A DNA stretch of 64,000 nucleotides from Micromonospora sp. CP22 (GCF_009712475.1 NZ_VCJO01000006.1:186001-250000), one strand, 5' to 3'; shown: positions 7,761-16,654, numbered from the stretch's first letter. Program-made: numbers and translations. The notes: generated from the sequence alone by a model not told the origin.

Positions 7761-9348
7761 TCCCGCGCCCAGCCACTGGACCGGTCCCGTGGCCGCCTCC
7801 TCGCCCCGCACCGTCACGATCGGCGACATGGCGCGGGTGCCGCTGCACCGGCTCCGGTTGGTCGCGGCGGTGGCCCTCGGCGGACTGCTCGCCGCCGGCG
7901 GCTACCTGCTGCTGGCACCGGCCACGGTCACGGCGAACGCGGTGGTCGCGGTGCGGCCGGTGGTCACCGACGCCTTCACGCCCAGCGGTGCCGCCGCCGA
8001 CCGGGCGGTGAACATGAACGTGGAGAGCGGCATCGCCACCGGCACCGAGGTCGTCGCCAAACTGGCCGAGCGCTTCGACTCCGACCATCGCACCGTGCGC
8101 GACGCCCTCGAGGTCGAGGTGCCCGCCGGTGGCCAGATCCTGCGGTTCACCTACCAGGCCCCGGACGCCGAACAGGCCGTGACGGGCGCCAACCTGGCCG
8201 CGCAGAGCTACCTGGACGTCCGCCGTGCCATGTACGAGAAGCAGCGCGAGGAGATGCTGCGGTCCTACGACGAGAGCATCGAGAAGGTCGTCGCACAGCG
8301 CAACGCCGTGCAGCGCCGGATCAACAACGCCCGGGACACCTCCGCCGCCAACGCCGCGGTCGCCGAACTCGGCGGGATCAACAACCAGCTCACCCAGCTC
8401 AGCTCGGCCCGCACGGAGATCGCCGCGGTCGACGTGAACCCGGGCTGGGTCACCCGCAGCGCCGAGCGGGCGCTGGCCACCACGGCCGGCAACGCGCCGC
8501 TGCTGCTGGCCGGTGGGCTGCTCGGGGGGACCGTGATCGGGCTGGTGCTCGCCTTCCTGTGGGAGTCGGTGGACCGGCGCATCCGCAGCGCGGCCGACGC
8601 CCGGGACAGCACCGGCCTGCCGCTGCTGGGCACCGTCCGCCGGGTCGGGCTACGCGGCCGGGCGGTCGACGCCGACGTCCGCTACGTCGCCATGGCCGTC
8701 GCCGAGCGGGTACGCCAACCCGCCCGGGTCGCCGTGCTCACCGCGCGGGAGGACGCCACCGAGATCACCGCCGGTCTCGCGGTCGCCCTCGCCGTGGTCG
8801 GTCGGGAGGTGTTCGTCGCCGACGACGGCGGCCGAGTCGACCGACTGCGGGCCGCGGTGCTCGCCGACCGGGACCGGTTGCCGCCGAGCCTCGACCCGAC
8901 CAAACCCGCCGTACCCAAGCCCCGTACCGCCCCCACCGACATCGACGACGGCCCCACCGAGGTCGTCACCCGCCGTCCCTCCCCACATCCGGTGGGGGCA
9001 CGCCCGTCCACCGATCCGGAGGCGACGCTCACCCTGCCCCGTGTCGCCAAGACCGTCGGCCGTACCGACAACGGCCGGCCGACCGGCGACGCGCAGGTGG
9101 TGGTGGGCGCCGGCTCCGTGCGGTTCGGCACCTGGCGGCAGGGCGCCGACCAGAGCCTGGTGCTGTACAACGCGCCGCCGGCGGAGACCGACGAGCGGGG
9201 TGTGGCGATAGCCCGACAGGGCACCGCCGTGGTCGTGGTCGAACGCGACCGCACCCGGCAGGCCGACCTGCGCCGCCTCGCGGAGCGGCTGCGGGCGGCC
9301 GGGGTCAACCCGCTGGGATTCGTGCTGTGCCGCAGCGGGCGGAGTTGA
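7753..9348 (+). CDS. Wzz-type polysaccharide chain-length protein with degenerate BY-kinase-like domain
   Basis: 531 residues with two membrane segments (about 34-56 and 249-270) bracketing a periplasmic-type region with a helical stretch (about 140-225), the usual layout of Wzz/CapA polysaccharide copolymerases. The cytoplasmic C-terminal region looks like the tyrosine-kinase P-loop fold fused to such proteins: VAVLTAREDATEITAGLAVAL aligns with the strand, Walker A and helix of BY-kinases, and VFVADDGGR with the Walker A' strand. The nucleotide-binding residues (GEGKST) are replaced by EDATEI, so kinase activity is unlikely. No tyrosine-rich tail is present. Likely sets chain length by interaction with the polymerase and flippase encoded next. 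Confidence 0.8.
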   Translation: MTDPAPSHWTGPVAASSPRTVTIGDMARVPLHRLRLVAAVALGGLLAAGGYLLLAPATVTANAVVAVRPVVTDAFTPSGAAADRAVNMNVESGIATGTEVVAKLAERFDSDHRTVRDALEVEVPAGGQILRFTYQAPDAEQAVTGANLAAQSYLDVRRAMYEKQREEMLRSYDESIEKVVAQRNAVQRRINNARDTSAANAAVAELGGINNQLTQLSSARTEIAAVDVNPGWVTRSAERALATTAGNAPLLLAGGLLGGTVIGLVLAFLWESVDRRIRSAADARDSTGLPLLGTVRRVGLRGRAVDADVRYVAMAVAERVRQPARVAVLTAREDATEITAGLAVALAVVGREVFVADDGGRVDRLRAAVLADRDRLPPSLDPTKPAVPKPRTAPTDIDDGPTEVVTRRPSPHPVGARPSTDPEATLTLPRVAKTVGRTDNGRPTGDAQVVVGAGSVRFGTWRQGADQSLVLYNAPPAETDERGVAIARQGTAVVVVERDRTRQADLRRLAERLRAAGVNPLGFVLCRSGRS

Positions 9349-9351
9349 GGC

Positions 9352-10689
9352 GTGCCGGTCACCCACGCCCCGCCGACCACCGAGCCGGCCCGGCCGGCCG
9401 ATGTCGCGCCCGCGCCCGCACCGCCCCGACTGCCGCTGTGGCCGTTGGCGGCGATGTTCGGGCTCGTTCCCCTGTGGTGGGTGGCCGGCAGCTTCTACCT
9501 CGGCTGGCCACTGCTGGGTGCCCTGCTGTTCACGCTGCTGGCCACCCGGGGTCGCGTGCCGCTGCCACCCGCGATCGGGATCTGGCTGCTCTTCCTGGCC
9601 ATCGCGGTGGCCAGCGCGAGCCGGCTGACCTCGCTCACCTCGGTGCCGACCTTCGTGCTGCGACTGGCGTTCTACCTCACCGCGCTGGTCGTCGCGATCT
9701 ACGTCTACGCCGTCACCCGGGAACGCCCCGACCAGGCCGTCGTGCTGGTGCCGCTGTGCGCGTTCTGGTTCAGCCTGGTCGCCCTGGGCTGGTTGGGCGT
9801 GCTGATCCCGCGCTTCGAGCTGACCACCCCGCTCGAGATCCTGCTGCCGCCGGGCGTGTCCGGCGTGCCGTTCATCAACGACATGGTCCACCTGAGCACC
9901 GCCGAGTACAGTGCCCGGTCGCTCAACCCGATCTACCGGCCGGCGGCTCCGTACGCCTACACCAACAACTACGGCAGCGCGTACGCGATGACGCTGCCCT
10001 GCGTGGTCGCGTTCACCATGTTGCGTCGGCGCGGCCTGCTGCGGTGGCTGCTGCTCGCGTCGTTGCCGCTGTCGCTGGTCCCGGCGTTCTTCACGCTCAA
10101 CCGGGCGATGTTCCTCAGCCTCGGCGTCGGCCTGGCCGTGCTGGGGGTGCGGGCGGCGCTACGCGGCAACGTCCGGGTGGCCGCCTCCATCGCCGGAGTG
10201 GTGGTGCTCGGCGGCGTCGCCAGCCTGTTCATCCCGGTCGCCGAGATGATCGGCAATCGGGTCGAGTCCAGCGACACCAACACCGACCGGCTCTCGCTCT
10301 ACTCCGAGGTGCTGCGTCGGGTGGGTGATTCCCCCTGGCTGGGCTACGGCGCGCCGATGGACGTGGACACGGTCAGCGCCGACGCGCCGATCGGCACCCA
10401 GGGGCAACTGTGGATGGTGCTGTTCAGTCACGGCGTCCCGGCGCTGCTGTGCTTCCTGGCCTGGTTCGTCGCCGCCGCGCTGATCTGCGCCCGGGCCCGG
10501 TCGGCGGCCGGGCAGTGGCTCTCCATCGTCCCGGTGATCTGCCTGGTGCAGGTGCCCTTCTACGGGATGGCCAACCAGAATCTCGCGGTCGCCTTCTTCG
10601 CGGTGGCGTTCGCGATCGCCCTCGACGAACGGGAACGCGGCAGCCCACCGGACGGGTGGTCGCGACGAGCGGCGGTGACACCGGCATGA
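9352..10689 (+). CDS. O-antigen polymerase/ligase-like membrane protein (Wzy type)
   Basis: 445 residues, strongly hydrophobic, with roughly ten to twelve predicted membrane segments and a large extracytoplasmic loop around residues 160-215. The pattern is that of O-antigen ligase/Wzy polymerases; the FTLNRAMFLSLGVGL segment and the loop ending DSPWLGYGAP resemble conserved parts of that family. GTG start 3 nt after the preceding stop; the stop overlaps the next start by 4 bp (ATGA). Expected to polymerise undecaprenyl-linked repeat units or ligate the chain at the outer membrane face; the sequence alone does not separate these roles. Confidence 0.75.
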   Translation: MPVTHAPPTTEPARPADVAPAPAPPRLPLWPLAAMFGLVPLWWVAGSFYLGWPLLGALLFTLLATRGRVPLPPAIGIWLLFLAIAVASASRLTSLTSVPTFVLRLAFYLTALVVAIYVYAVTRERPDQAVVLVPLCAFWFSLVALGWLGVLIPRFELTTPLEILLPPGVSGVPFINDMVHLSTAEYSARSLNPIYRPAAPYAYTNNYGSAYAMTLPCVVAFTMLRRRGLLRWLLLASLPLSLVPAFFTLNRAMFLSLGVGLAVLGVRAALRGNVRVAASIAGVVVLGGVASLFIPVAEMIGNRVESSDTNTDRLSLYSEVLRRVGDSPWLGYGAPMDVDTVSADAPIGTQGQLWMVLFSHGVPALLCFLAWFVAAALICARARSAAGQWLSIVPVICLVQVPFYGMANQNLAVAFFAVAFAIALDERERGSPPDGWSRRAAVTPA

Positions 10690-12299
10690 CGGCGACGACC
10701 AGCCCACCGACCGGGGAGGGGCCCGGACGTACGCCGAGCCTGCCCGCCGCCTCGTCGACGGGCACGACGACGGCGGTGGACGGCACGGCCGAGACCCGGC
10801 GCAGCACCCGCAGTGGAGTCGCCGGGCTGCTCGGCGCGGCGACCAGCGGCCTGTTCGGTTTCGTGCTCGCGGTGGTCATCACCCGTGGTTACGGCACCAC
10901 CGGAGCGGGCGCGTTCTTCGCCGCGATCGGCGTGGTGACCGTCGCCGCCGCGATTTGCACCCTCGGTGCGGAGACCGGTCTGATCTGGGCGCTGCCCCGG
11001 CGACGTCTCGGCGCGACCGGTGACGGCGCCCGGGTGCTGCCGGTCGCGCTGATACCGCCGCTGGTGGTGGCCGTGCTGGTCGCGGTCGGCGGAGCGCTGG
11101 TCGCCGGGCCGCTCGCCGGGCGGTTGCAGGGCCCGGCGGGTGCGTCGCTGCTGGTGGTGACTTTCGCGGCGGTGCCCGTGGTGGTCGCGATGAACCTGCT
11201 GCTGGCCGTCGTGCGCTGCGTACGCCCGATGCGGGCCTACGTCGCGGTGCAGTTCCTGCTGTTGCCGGTCGCCCGGCCCCTGCTGGTCGGTGCGGCGGTG
11301 CTGACCGGTGGTGGACTGCTGGCGGGTATGACCGGCTGGCTGGTGCCCGCCGCCGTGGCCCTGCTGGTCTGCCTGATCCTGGTCACCGGGCCACTCGGCG
11401 TCGGCGCGGGTGCCCGGCTGCGCCCGGAGCCTCGGGACTGGTCCACGTTCTGGCGGTTCGCGTTGCCCCGCGCCGCCTCGGCGGCGATCGACGCCGGCAA
11501 CATGTGGATCGGCGTGCTGCTCACCTCGGCCCTGGCCGGGCCCGCCGACGCCGGTGTCTTCGGTGCCGTCGGCCGTTACGTCCTCGCCGGTCAACTCGCG
11601 ATGCAGGGGCTGCGGGTGGCCGTGTCGCCGCAACTGTCGCGGCTGCTCGGCCGAGGCGAGCGGGCCGCCGCCGCAGCGGTGCACCGGCAGCTGACCACCT
11701 GGGGTCTGGTGCTCTCCTGGCCGGTCTACCTGTTGCTCGCCGTCTTCGCACCGGCCTTCCTGGCGTTGTTCGGCTCGGAGTTCACCGCCGGCACCGCCGC
11801 GATGACGGTGCTCGCCGTGGCGATGCTGGTCAACACCGGGGTCGGCAACGTGCAGAGCATGCTGCTGATGGGCGGGCGCAGCGGCCTGCACCTGGTGGCG
11901 GTGCTGACCGGGCTGGTGGTGACCGTCGGCGGTGGACTGGTGCTGATTCCCGCCCACGGGGCGACCGGGGCGGCGGTGGCCTGGGCCGCCGGCATCGTGA
12001 CCGAGAACCTCGGTGCGGTCACCTTCGCCTGGCTGGTGGTGCGCCAACCCCTGGTGGACGCCCGGATGCTGGCCGCGGCGGCGGCCACCGTGGCGGGAGT
12101 CGGGTTGGCGGCGGTGGCCGGCCTGACGGTGGCCGGACGCGGAATCGCGGGGCTGGTCCTCGCGCTGGCCGTGCTCGCCGCCTTCTGCGTCGGCTTGTTG
12201 ACGTTGCCCCGGGTGCGGCGCGGCATCCGGGTGACCATGGTGCAGATCCGTGGCGGGTCGCCGGCCGGCGACCCGCCACGGACGTCGAAGGGCAGGTGA
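10686..12299 (+). CDS. Polysaccharide flippase (Wzx/MATE-like, MVF superfamily)
   Basis: 537 residues from the ATG at 10686, which overlaps the upstream stop as ATGA. After a 40-residue hydrophilic leader the protein has about 12 to 14 hydrophobic segments. The first conserved part is RSGVAGLLGAATSGLFGF followed by ITRGYGTTGAGAFFA, typical of Wzx-type lipid-linked oligosaccharide flippases, and a second half begins FWRFALPRAAS. Expected to move the lipid-linked repeat unit across the cytoplasmic membrane to the Wzy-like protein. Confidence 0.8.
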   Translation: MTATTSPPTGEGPGRTPSLPAASSTGTTTAVDGTAETRRSTRSGVAGLLGAATSGLFGFVLAVVITRGYGTTGAGAFFAAIGVVTVAAAICTLGAETGLIWALPRRRLGATGDGARVLPVALIPPLVVAVLVAVGGALVAGPLAGRLQGPAGASLLVVTFAAVPVVVAMNLLLAVVRCVRPMRAYVAVQFLLLPVARPLLVGAAVLTGGGLLAGMTGWLVPAAVALLVCLILVTGPLGVGAGARLRPEPRDWSTFWRFALPRAASAAIDAGNMWIGVLLTSALAGPADAGVFGAVGRYVLAGQLAMQGLRVAVSPQLSRLLGRGERAAAAAVHRQLTTWGLVLSWPVYLLLAVFAPAFLALFGSEFTAGTAAMTVLAVAMLVNTGVGNVQSMLLMGGRSGLHLVAVLTGLVVTVGGGLVLIPAHGATGAAVAWAAGIVTENLGAVTFAWLVVRQPLVDARMLAAAAATVAGVGLAAVAGLTVAGRGIAGLVLALAVLAAFCVGLLTLPRVRRGIRVTMVQIRGGSPAGDPPRTSKGR

Positions 12300-12306
12300 G
12301 TTCGTC

Positions 12307-13209
12307 GTGTCGTCCATTCGGGACCGGGTGAAGCAGTTGGTGCCGACCCAGGTGACGAACCGGGTACGGGAAAGCCTCGTCGACTACGGGGTACGCACCA
12401 GTGATCGCCGACCGTTGCCGGACTTCCTCATCATCGGCACCAAACGCGGCGGCACCACCTCGCTGTGGAACTACCTGATCCAGCATCCGCTGGTGCCCCG
12501 GCTCTTTCCGGCCTGGAACACGAAGGCCTCGCACTACTTCGAGGAGCACTGGAAGCGCGGCGAGGCGTGGTACCGCTCGCACTTCCCGACCGTGCGCCAG
12601 CGGGAGGCGCTGGAGAACCGCCACGGCGGCCCGGTCCGCGTCGGTGAGGCCGCCCCGCTGTACATGTTCCACCCGCTGGCCGCCGAACGGGTGTCCGCGT
12701 TGATGCCCTCGGTGCGGCTGATCGTGCTGCTGCGCGACCCGGTGGAGCGGGCCTACTCGCACTGGAAGGAGCGGCGGACCAACGGCGTGGAGCCGCTCGA
12801 CTTCGCCGCCGCGCTGGCCGCCGAGGAGGAGCGTACGGCGGGGGAGCGGGAGCGGCTGATCGCCGAACCGGAGTACTTCAGCGAGCCCTACGACTGGTAC
12901 ACCTACCGGGCCCGGGGCCGGTACCTGGAGCACCTGGAGCCGTGGTTGGAGCGTTTCGACCGCGACCAGATCCTCTTCCTGCCGAGCGAGGAACTCTACC
13001 GCGACGCGCGGGCGACCTACCGGCGCACCCTGGACTTCCTCGGCCTGCCGCCGTTCGACCTGCCCGACTTCAAGGTCTACAACGACCGTCGGTCCGCGCC
13101 GCTGGAGCCGACGCTGCGCGCCGAGCTGACCGAGTACTACCGCCCGCACAACGAGGCGCTGCGGCAGCGGCTGGGGCTGCGGCTCGACTGGCCGGACCAG
13201 GTCGCGTGA
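12307..13209 (+). CDS. PAPS-dependent sulfotransferase in an exopolysaccharide operon
   Basis: 300 residues from the GTG at 12307, preferred over a GTG at 12250 that would overlap the flippase gene by 50 nt; GGTGAG sits just upstream. The 5'-phosphosulfate loop is IIGTKRGGTTS (residues 42-52, candidate catalytic Lys46). The 3'-phosphate-binding segment is RLIVLLRDPVERAYSHW (residues 137-153). Spacing and motifs match the heparan-sulfate-type Sulfotransfer family rather than arylsulfate transferases. The gene lies between the flippase and a kinase-fold protein and overlaps the next start by 4 bp (GTGA). Probable role: O- or N-sulfation of the glycan repeat unit. The acceptor is unknown. Confidence 0.85.
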   Translation: MSSIRDRVKQLVPTQVTNRVRESLVDYGVRTSDRRPLPDFLIIGTKRGGTTSLWNYLIQHPLVPRLFPAWNTKASHYFEEHWKRGEAWYRSHFPTVRQREALENRHGGPVRVGEAAPLYMFHPLAAERVSALMPSVRLIVLLRDPVERAYSHWKERRTNGVEPLDFAAALAAEEERTAGERERLIAEPEYFSEPYDWYTYRARGRYLEHLEPWLERFDRDQILFLPSEELYRDARATYRRTLDFLGLPPFDLPDFKVYNDRRSAPLEPTLRAELTEYYRPHNEALRQRLGLRLDWPDQVA

Positions 13210-14456
13210 CCGCCTCGGCCACGACCGCGCACGACCCCCGGTGCCGCGACGACGGGCTGGGCTGGGTCACCCGGGCGGTCTTCGCCGACTCCCGGGTCGC
13301 GGTGGTCGTGGACGGCGACCCGCCGCCCGGGCACACCGTCACCGCCCGGTACGCGATCGTGCCGTCGGTGTCCCGGGCACGTTTCCTGCTGCCGATGGGC
13401 TCACCCCGGGTCGCCGCGGCGGCCCTGCTGTCGTACAACGCCCTGCGGCCGGCGAAGCTGCGCGCGGCCCGGGCGGTGCTCGGCATGGCGGCTCGGGTCG
13501 GCGCGGTCGACCGGGCCCCGTTTCCCGTGCTGACCGTGGCGGTGCCCGCCGGGGTCGACCCGGCGGAGGTGCTGCTCGCCGAGCGGGTCGGTGCCGAACT
13601 CGGTGTGCCGGTGCACGCGGCCTGTGGGGTGCGGCCACCGGACCCGAACCACAAGCCGACGCTGCAACTGTTCGACAGCCGGGGAGAGCCGCGCGGGTAC
13701 GCGAAGATCGGCTGGAACGCCGCGACGCGGGCGCTGGTCACCGCCGAGGCGGCGGCGCTGCGGGAGGTGGCCGGGCTGGCCGGGACGGCCGGACACCCCG
13801 GCACCACCCGACTGCTCACCGAGTTCAGCTGGGGCGGGCAGGCGGTGGCGGTGGTCGAGCCGCTGCCCGCGCGCATCCGTGGCGTACCGGTCGACACCGA
13901 GCCCGATCTCGCCGCGCTGCTCGCGGTGGCCCGCCGGGGCCGCCCGGCGGCAGCGGCCCGGCCGCTGGCCGGCTCGCCGTTCCTGGCCCGGCTGACCGAC
14001 GAGGCGCGGCGGGCCGCCACCGACGTCGGTGACCGGGCGTCGGCCGCCGTCGCCGACCTGGCCCGTCGGCACGCGAACGTCACCGTCGAGTTCGGCCACT
14101 GGCACGGCGACTGGGTGCCGTGGAACCTCGGCCGGCACGGCGGCGACCTCATCGCCTGGGACTGGGAACACAGCGGACCGGACGTACCGGTCGGCTTCGA
14201 CCTGGCCCACGACGCGTTCCAGCGCGCGTTGGTGCTGCGCGGCGAACCGGCCGCCGAGGCGGCGCGACAGGTCGACACCTGGCTGCTGCGGCACGGCGAC
14301 GCGCTGGGGCTGGACCGGGCCCGGCAGCGACTGGTGGCCGACGCGTACCTGCTGGAGATGTGGCTGCGGACCTGGCGGCTGGCGAACGCCGGTGCCGGCT
14401 GGAACCCGGCGCTGCATCCCGCCCTGCTGGACACCATCCAGGCACGACACACCTGA
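13206..14456 (+). CDS. Aminoglycoside-phosphotransferase-like (APH/kinase-fold) protein of the exopolysaccharide operon
   Basis: 416 residues from the GTG at 13206 (GTGA overlap with the sulfotransferase stop). The C-terminal half has the APH/choline-kinase signature GHWHGDWVPWNL (catalytic-loop His300, Asp302, Asn307) followed by LIAWDWE (metal-binding Asp319). A plausible N-lobe lysine is Lys167 in GYAKIGW with an acidic helix at 181-188. The first ~150 residues do not match anything I know. A phosphotransferase acting on a sugar or lipid precursor fits the context better than antibiotic resistance. Function inferred from fold only. Confidence 0.68.
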   Translation: MTASATTAHDPRCRDDGLGWVTRAVFADSRVAVVVDGDPPPGHTVTARYAIVPSVSRARFLLPMGSPRVAAAALLSYNALRPAKLRAARAVLGMAARVGAVDRAPFPVLTVAVPAGVDPAEVLLAERVGAELGVPVHAACGVRPPDPNHKPTLQLFDSRGEPRGYAKIGWNAATRALVTAEAAALREVAGLAGTAGHPGTTRLLTEFSWGGQAVAVVEPLPARIRGVPVDTEPDLAALLAVARRGRPAAAARPLAGSPFLARLTDEARRAATDVGDRASAAVADLARRHANVTVEFGHWHGDWVPWNLGRHGGDLIAWDWEHSGPDVPVGFDLAHDAFQRALVLRGEPAAEAARQVDTWLLRHGDALGLDRARQRLVADAYLLEMWLRTWRLANAGAGWNPALHPALLDTIQARHT

Positions 14457-14488
14457 CCGAGACGTCAAACGGACTTGTGGGGAGTCAC

Positions 14489-14971
14489 GTGGACAACACC
14501 ATCAAGGGAGCCGACGAGCAGCCGGTGCTGCTGCTGGTCGGATCGAGCGGCGGGCACCTGGCGCAGTTGCTCGCCCTGCGGCCCTGGTACGAGACCTGGC
14601 GACGATGCTGGGTCACCTTCGACACTCCGGAGGCGCTGTCGCTGCTGGCCGGGGAGGACGTCGTCCCGGCGTACCATCCCACCACCCGGCACCTGGGCAA
14701 TCTGCTGCGCAACGCGTGGTTGGCCGCCCGGGTGCTGCGGCGGCGACGGGTCGCCGCGGTGGTCACCACCGGCGCGGGCGTGGCGGTGCCGTTCGTCGTG
14801 CTCGCCTGGCTGCGCCGCATCCCGACCGTCTACATCGAGGTCTACGACCGGATCGACACCCCGACGCTGACCGCCCGGCTGTGCCGTCCGTTCCTGTCGG
14901 CGATGCTCGTGCAGTGGGAGGAACAGCGTCGGCAGTATCCGGAGGCGACGGTCGTGGGGACGCTGCTGTGA
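14489..14971 (+). CDS. Alg14/PssD-like glycosyltransferase subunit (membrane-recruiting half)
   Basis: 160 residues; GTG start with GGGGAG 4 nt upstream. The start of the domain, VLLLVGSSGGHLAQLLALRP, is the classic Alg14/PssD/EpsE motif. A hydrophobic segment (about 90-115) including TTGAGVAVPFVVLAWL provides membrane association. It lacks the sugar-nucleotide-binding C-terminal half, which is supplied by the next gene; the two overlap as GTGA. Together they should form a two-subunit glycosyltransferase that extends a lipid-linked sugar at the cytoplasmic membrane face. Confidence 0.82.
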   Translation: MDNTIKGADEQPVLLLVGSSGGHLAQLLALRPWYETWRRCWVTFDTPEALSLLAGEDVVPAYHPTTRHLGNLLRNAWLAARVLRRRRVAAVVTTGAGVAVPFVVLAWLRRIPTVYIEVYDRIDTPTLTARLCRPFLSAMLVQWEEQRRQYPEATVVGTLL

Positions 14972-15654
14972 GCGGCGACGGGCACGGGACGATGCCGGTG
15001 CGACCCCGCCCGGCCCCCGACGAGCCGATGGTACGCGTGCCGGAGCCCCGCGAGCCGCGCCCCGACGGTCGGCCCCGCGTGCTGGTGGCCGTCGGCACCG
15101 ACAAGCATCCGTTCGACCGGTTGGTCGACTGGTTACGCCAGTGGCACGGTGAGGTCGCCGGCACCGTCGTGCTGACCGTGCAGCACGGGCACACCCGGGC
15201 CGACGACCTGTCCGGCGCGGTGCCGTTCCTCGGCCACGCCGAGTTGCAGACCGCGATGGCCCAGGCCGACCTGGTGGTCTGCCACGGTGGGCCGGCCACC
15301 ATCCTGGAGGCCCGTCGGCACGGGCACCTGCCGATCGTGGTGCCCCGCGACCCGACTCATGGTGAGCACGTCGACGACCACCAACTGCTGTTCGCCCGCC
15401 GGCTCGGTGTCGCCGGTCTGGTGGCGCTCTGCGAATCCCGGCAGGAGCTGCTGGACTCGCTGGCCACCGGGCTGGCGGACCCGTCCCGCTTCACCATCGA
15501 GGTGGACGCGGATGCGGCCGACGGACGTCGGGCCGCGGTGCGGCGGGTCGGAGTGATCGTCGAGGACCTGGTGGCCGCCGCCGCGCAGCGGCGCCACCGA
15601 CCCTGGTGGCGGCCGTGGCGCGGACCCGGCCCGGACGGAAGGCGGAAGTCGTGA
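14968..15654 (+). CDS. Alg13/PssE-like glycosyltransferase catalytic subunit
   Basis: 228 residues. After a Pro/Arg-rich 35-residue leader, the core begins RVLVAVGTDKHPFDRLVDW and carries HGGPATILEARRHG plus PIVVPRDPTHGEHVDDHQ, the nucleotide-sugar-binding signature of GT28-type C-terminal domains (MurG/Alg13). It lacks a membrane-binding N-terminal domain, which the preceding Alg14-like subunit provides. GTG start overlaps the upstream stop and its own stop overlaps the next GTG, so three genes are translationally coupled. Confidence 0.82.
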   Translation: MSGDGHGTMPVRPRPAPDEPMVRVPEPREPRPDGRPRVLVAVGTDKHPFDRLVDWLRQWHGEVAGTVVLTVQHGHTRADDLSGAVPFLGHAELQTAMAQADLVVCHGGPATILEARRHGHLPIVVPRDPTHGEHVDDHQLLFARRLGVAGLVALCESRQELLDSLATGLADPSRFTIEVDADAADGRRAAVRRVGVIVEDLVAAAAQRRHRPWWRPWRGPGPDGRRKS

Positions 15655-16571
15655 CCTCGTACCCGAGCGTGAGCGCCGTGGTGCCCACCCGCAACCGGCC
15701 GGAGCTGCTGCGGGCCGCGGTGCGGGCCATCGTCGCGCAGGACTACCCGGCGCCGGTCGAGGTGGTGGTGGTCTACGACCAGTCCGAACCGGACCTGTCG
15801 CTGACCGAGCTGTCCGCCCCGGACCGGCCGGTGCGGGTGGTCACCAACGCCCGCACCCCCGGCCTGGCCGGTGCCCGCAACACCGGCACCCTGGCGGCCA
15901 CCGGCGAGCTGATCGCCTTCTGCGACGACGACGACGAGTGGCTGCCCGGCAAGCTGCGTGCCCAGGCCGAGGCGCTGTCCCGGGTACCCGGTGCCGAGTT
16001 CGTCAGCTGCGGCATCCGGGTCAGCTACGACGGGAACACCGTCGAGCGGGTGCTGGACCGCGACTCGATCAGCCTGCCCGAGCTGCTGCGCGACCGGATG
16101 ACCGAGCTGCACCCGTCGACCTTCCTCATCCGGGCGGCGGCGCTGCGCGACGGGTTCGGTCTGGTCGACGAGGAGATCCCGGGCAGTTACGCCGAGGACT
16201 ACGAGTTCCTGCTCCGGGCGGCCCGCAGCGCGCCGTTGGTCAACCTGCGCAGCCCGTACGTGGTGGTGCGGTGGCACAAGCGGTCGTACTTCGCCCAGCG
16301 GTGGGACACCATCTCCGAGGCGTTGCAGTGGCTTCTGGAACGCTATCCCGAGTTCGCCAGCCAGCCCGCCGGACAGGCCCGGGTCACCGGCCAGATCGCC
16401 TTCGCCCGCGCGGCGTCGGGAGACTCCCGGGGCGCGATGCGCTGGGCCCGACAGACCATCCGGCACAACCCACGCGAGCCCCGGGCCTACCTGGCCCTGG
16501 CGGTCGCCGGGCGGGTCGTCCGCGCCGACACGGTGCTGCGTACCCTGCACCGGCGCGGCAAGGGCATCTGA
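15651..16571 (+). CDS. Family 2 glycosyltransferase
   Basis: 306 residues from the GTG at 15651 (GTGA overlap). GT-A fold: the N-terminal strand VSAVVPTRNRPELLRAAV, the donor-binding GLAGARNTG, and the acidic metal site CDDDDEW (Asp92-95). ED in YAEDYEFLLRAAR is the likely catalytic base region. The C-terminal 60 residues are helical with an AYLALA segment resembling a TPR-like helix. Last gene of the exopolysaccharide run and its only classical GT2, so the repeat unit is probably small or other transferases lie elsewhere. Confidence 0.85.
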   Translation: MTSYPSVSAVVPTRNRPELLRAAVRAIVAQDYPAPVEVVVVYDQSEPDLSLTELSAPDRPVRVVTNARTPGLAGARNTGTLAATGELIAFCDDDDEWLPGKLRAQAEALSRVPGAEFVSCGIRVSYDGNTVERVLDRDSISLPELLRDRMTELHPSTFLIRAAALRDGFGLVDEEIPGSYAEDYEFLLRAARSAPLVNLRSPYVVVRWHKRSYFAQRWDTISEALQWLLERYPEFASQPAGQARVTGQIAFARAASGDSRGAMRWARQTIRHNPREPRAYLALAVAGRVVRADTVLRTLHRRGKGI

Positions 16572-16623
16572 CCGTCCGCCGCCTGCCCGCCCGCGCTCAC
16601 GGACGCCCGTGCGCCCGTGGGCG

Positions 16624-16654
16624 GTCCCGCCCTGACGCGTCCGTAGGGCGGGAC
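16624..16654 (+). terminator. Hairpin after the exopolysaccharide operon
   Basis: GTCCCGCCC at 16624-16632 and GGGCGGGAC at 16646-16654 form a perfect 9-bp stem with a 13-nt loop between the last glycosyltransferase gene and aroC. There is no U-tract, which is common for actinobacterial terminators. Confidence 0.5.

Noticed and set aside
8559..10328. 589-residue frame across the Wzz and Wzy genes
   Set aside because: Arg/Gly/Pro-rich shadow; the two genes it covers have coherent membrane architecture.
13206..14456. Aminoglycoside resistance gene
   Set aside because: Only the kinase catalytic motifs match; it is coupled within a polysaccharide operon and has an unrelated N-terminal region.
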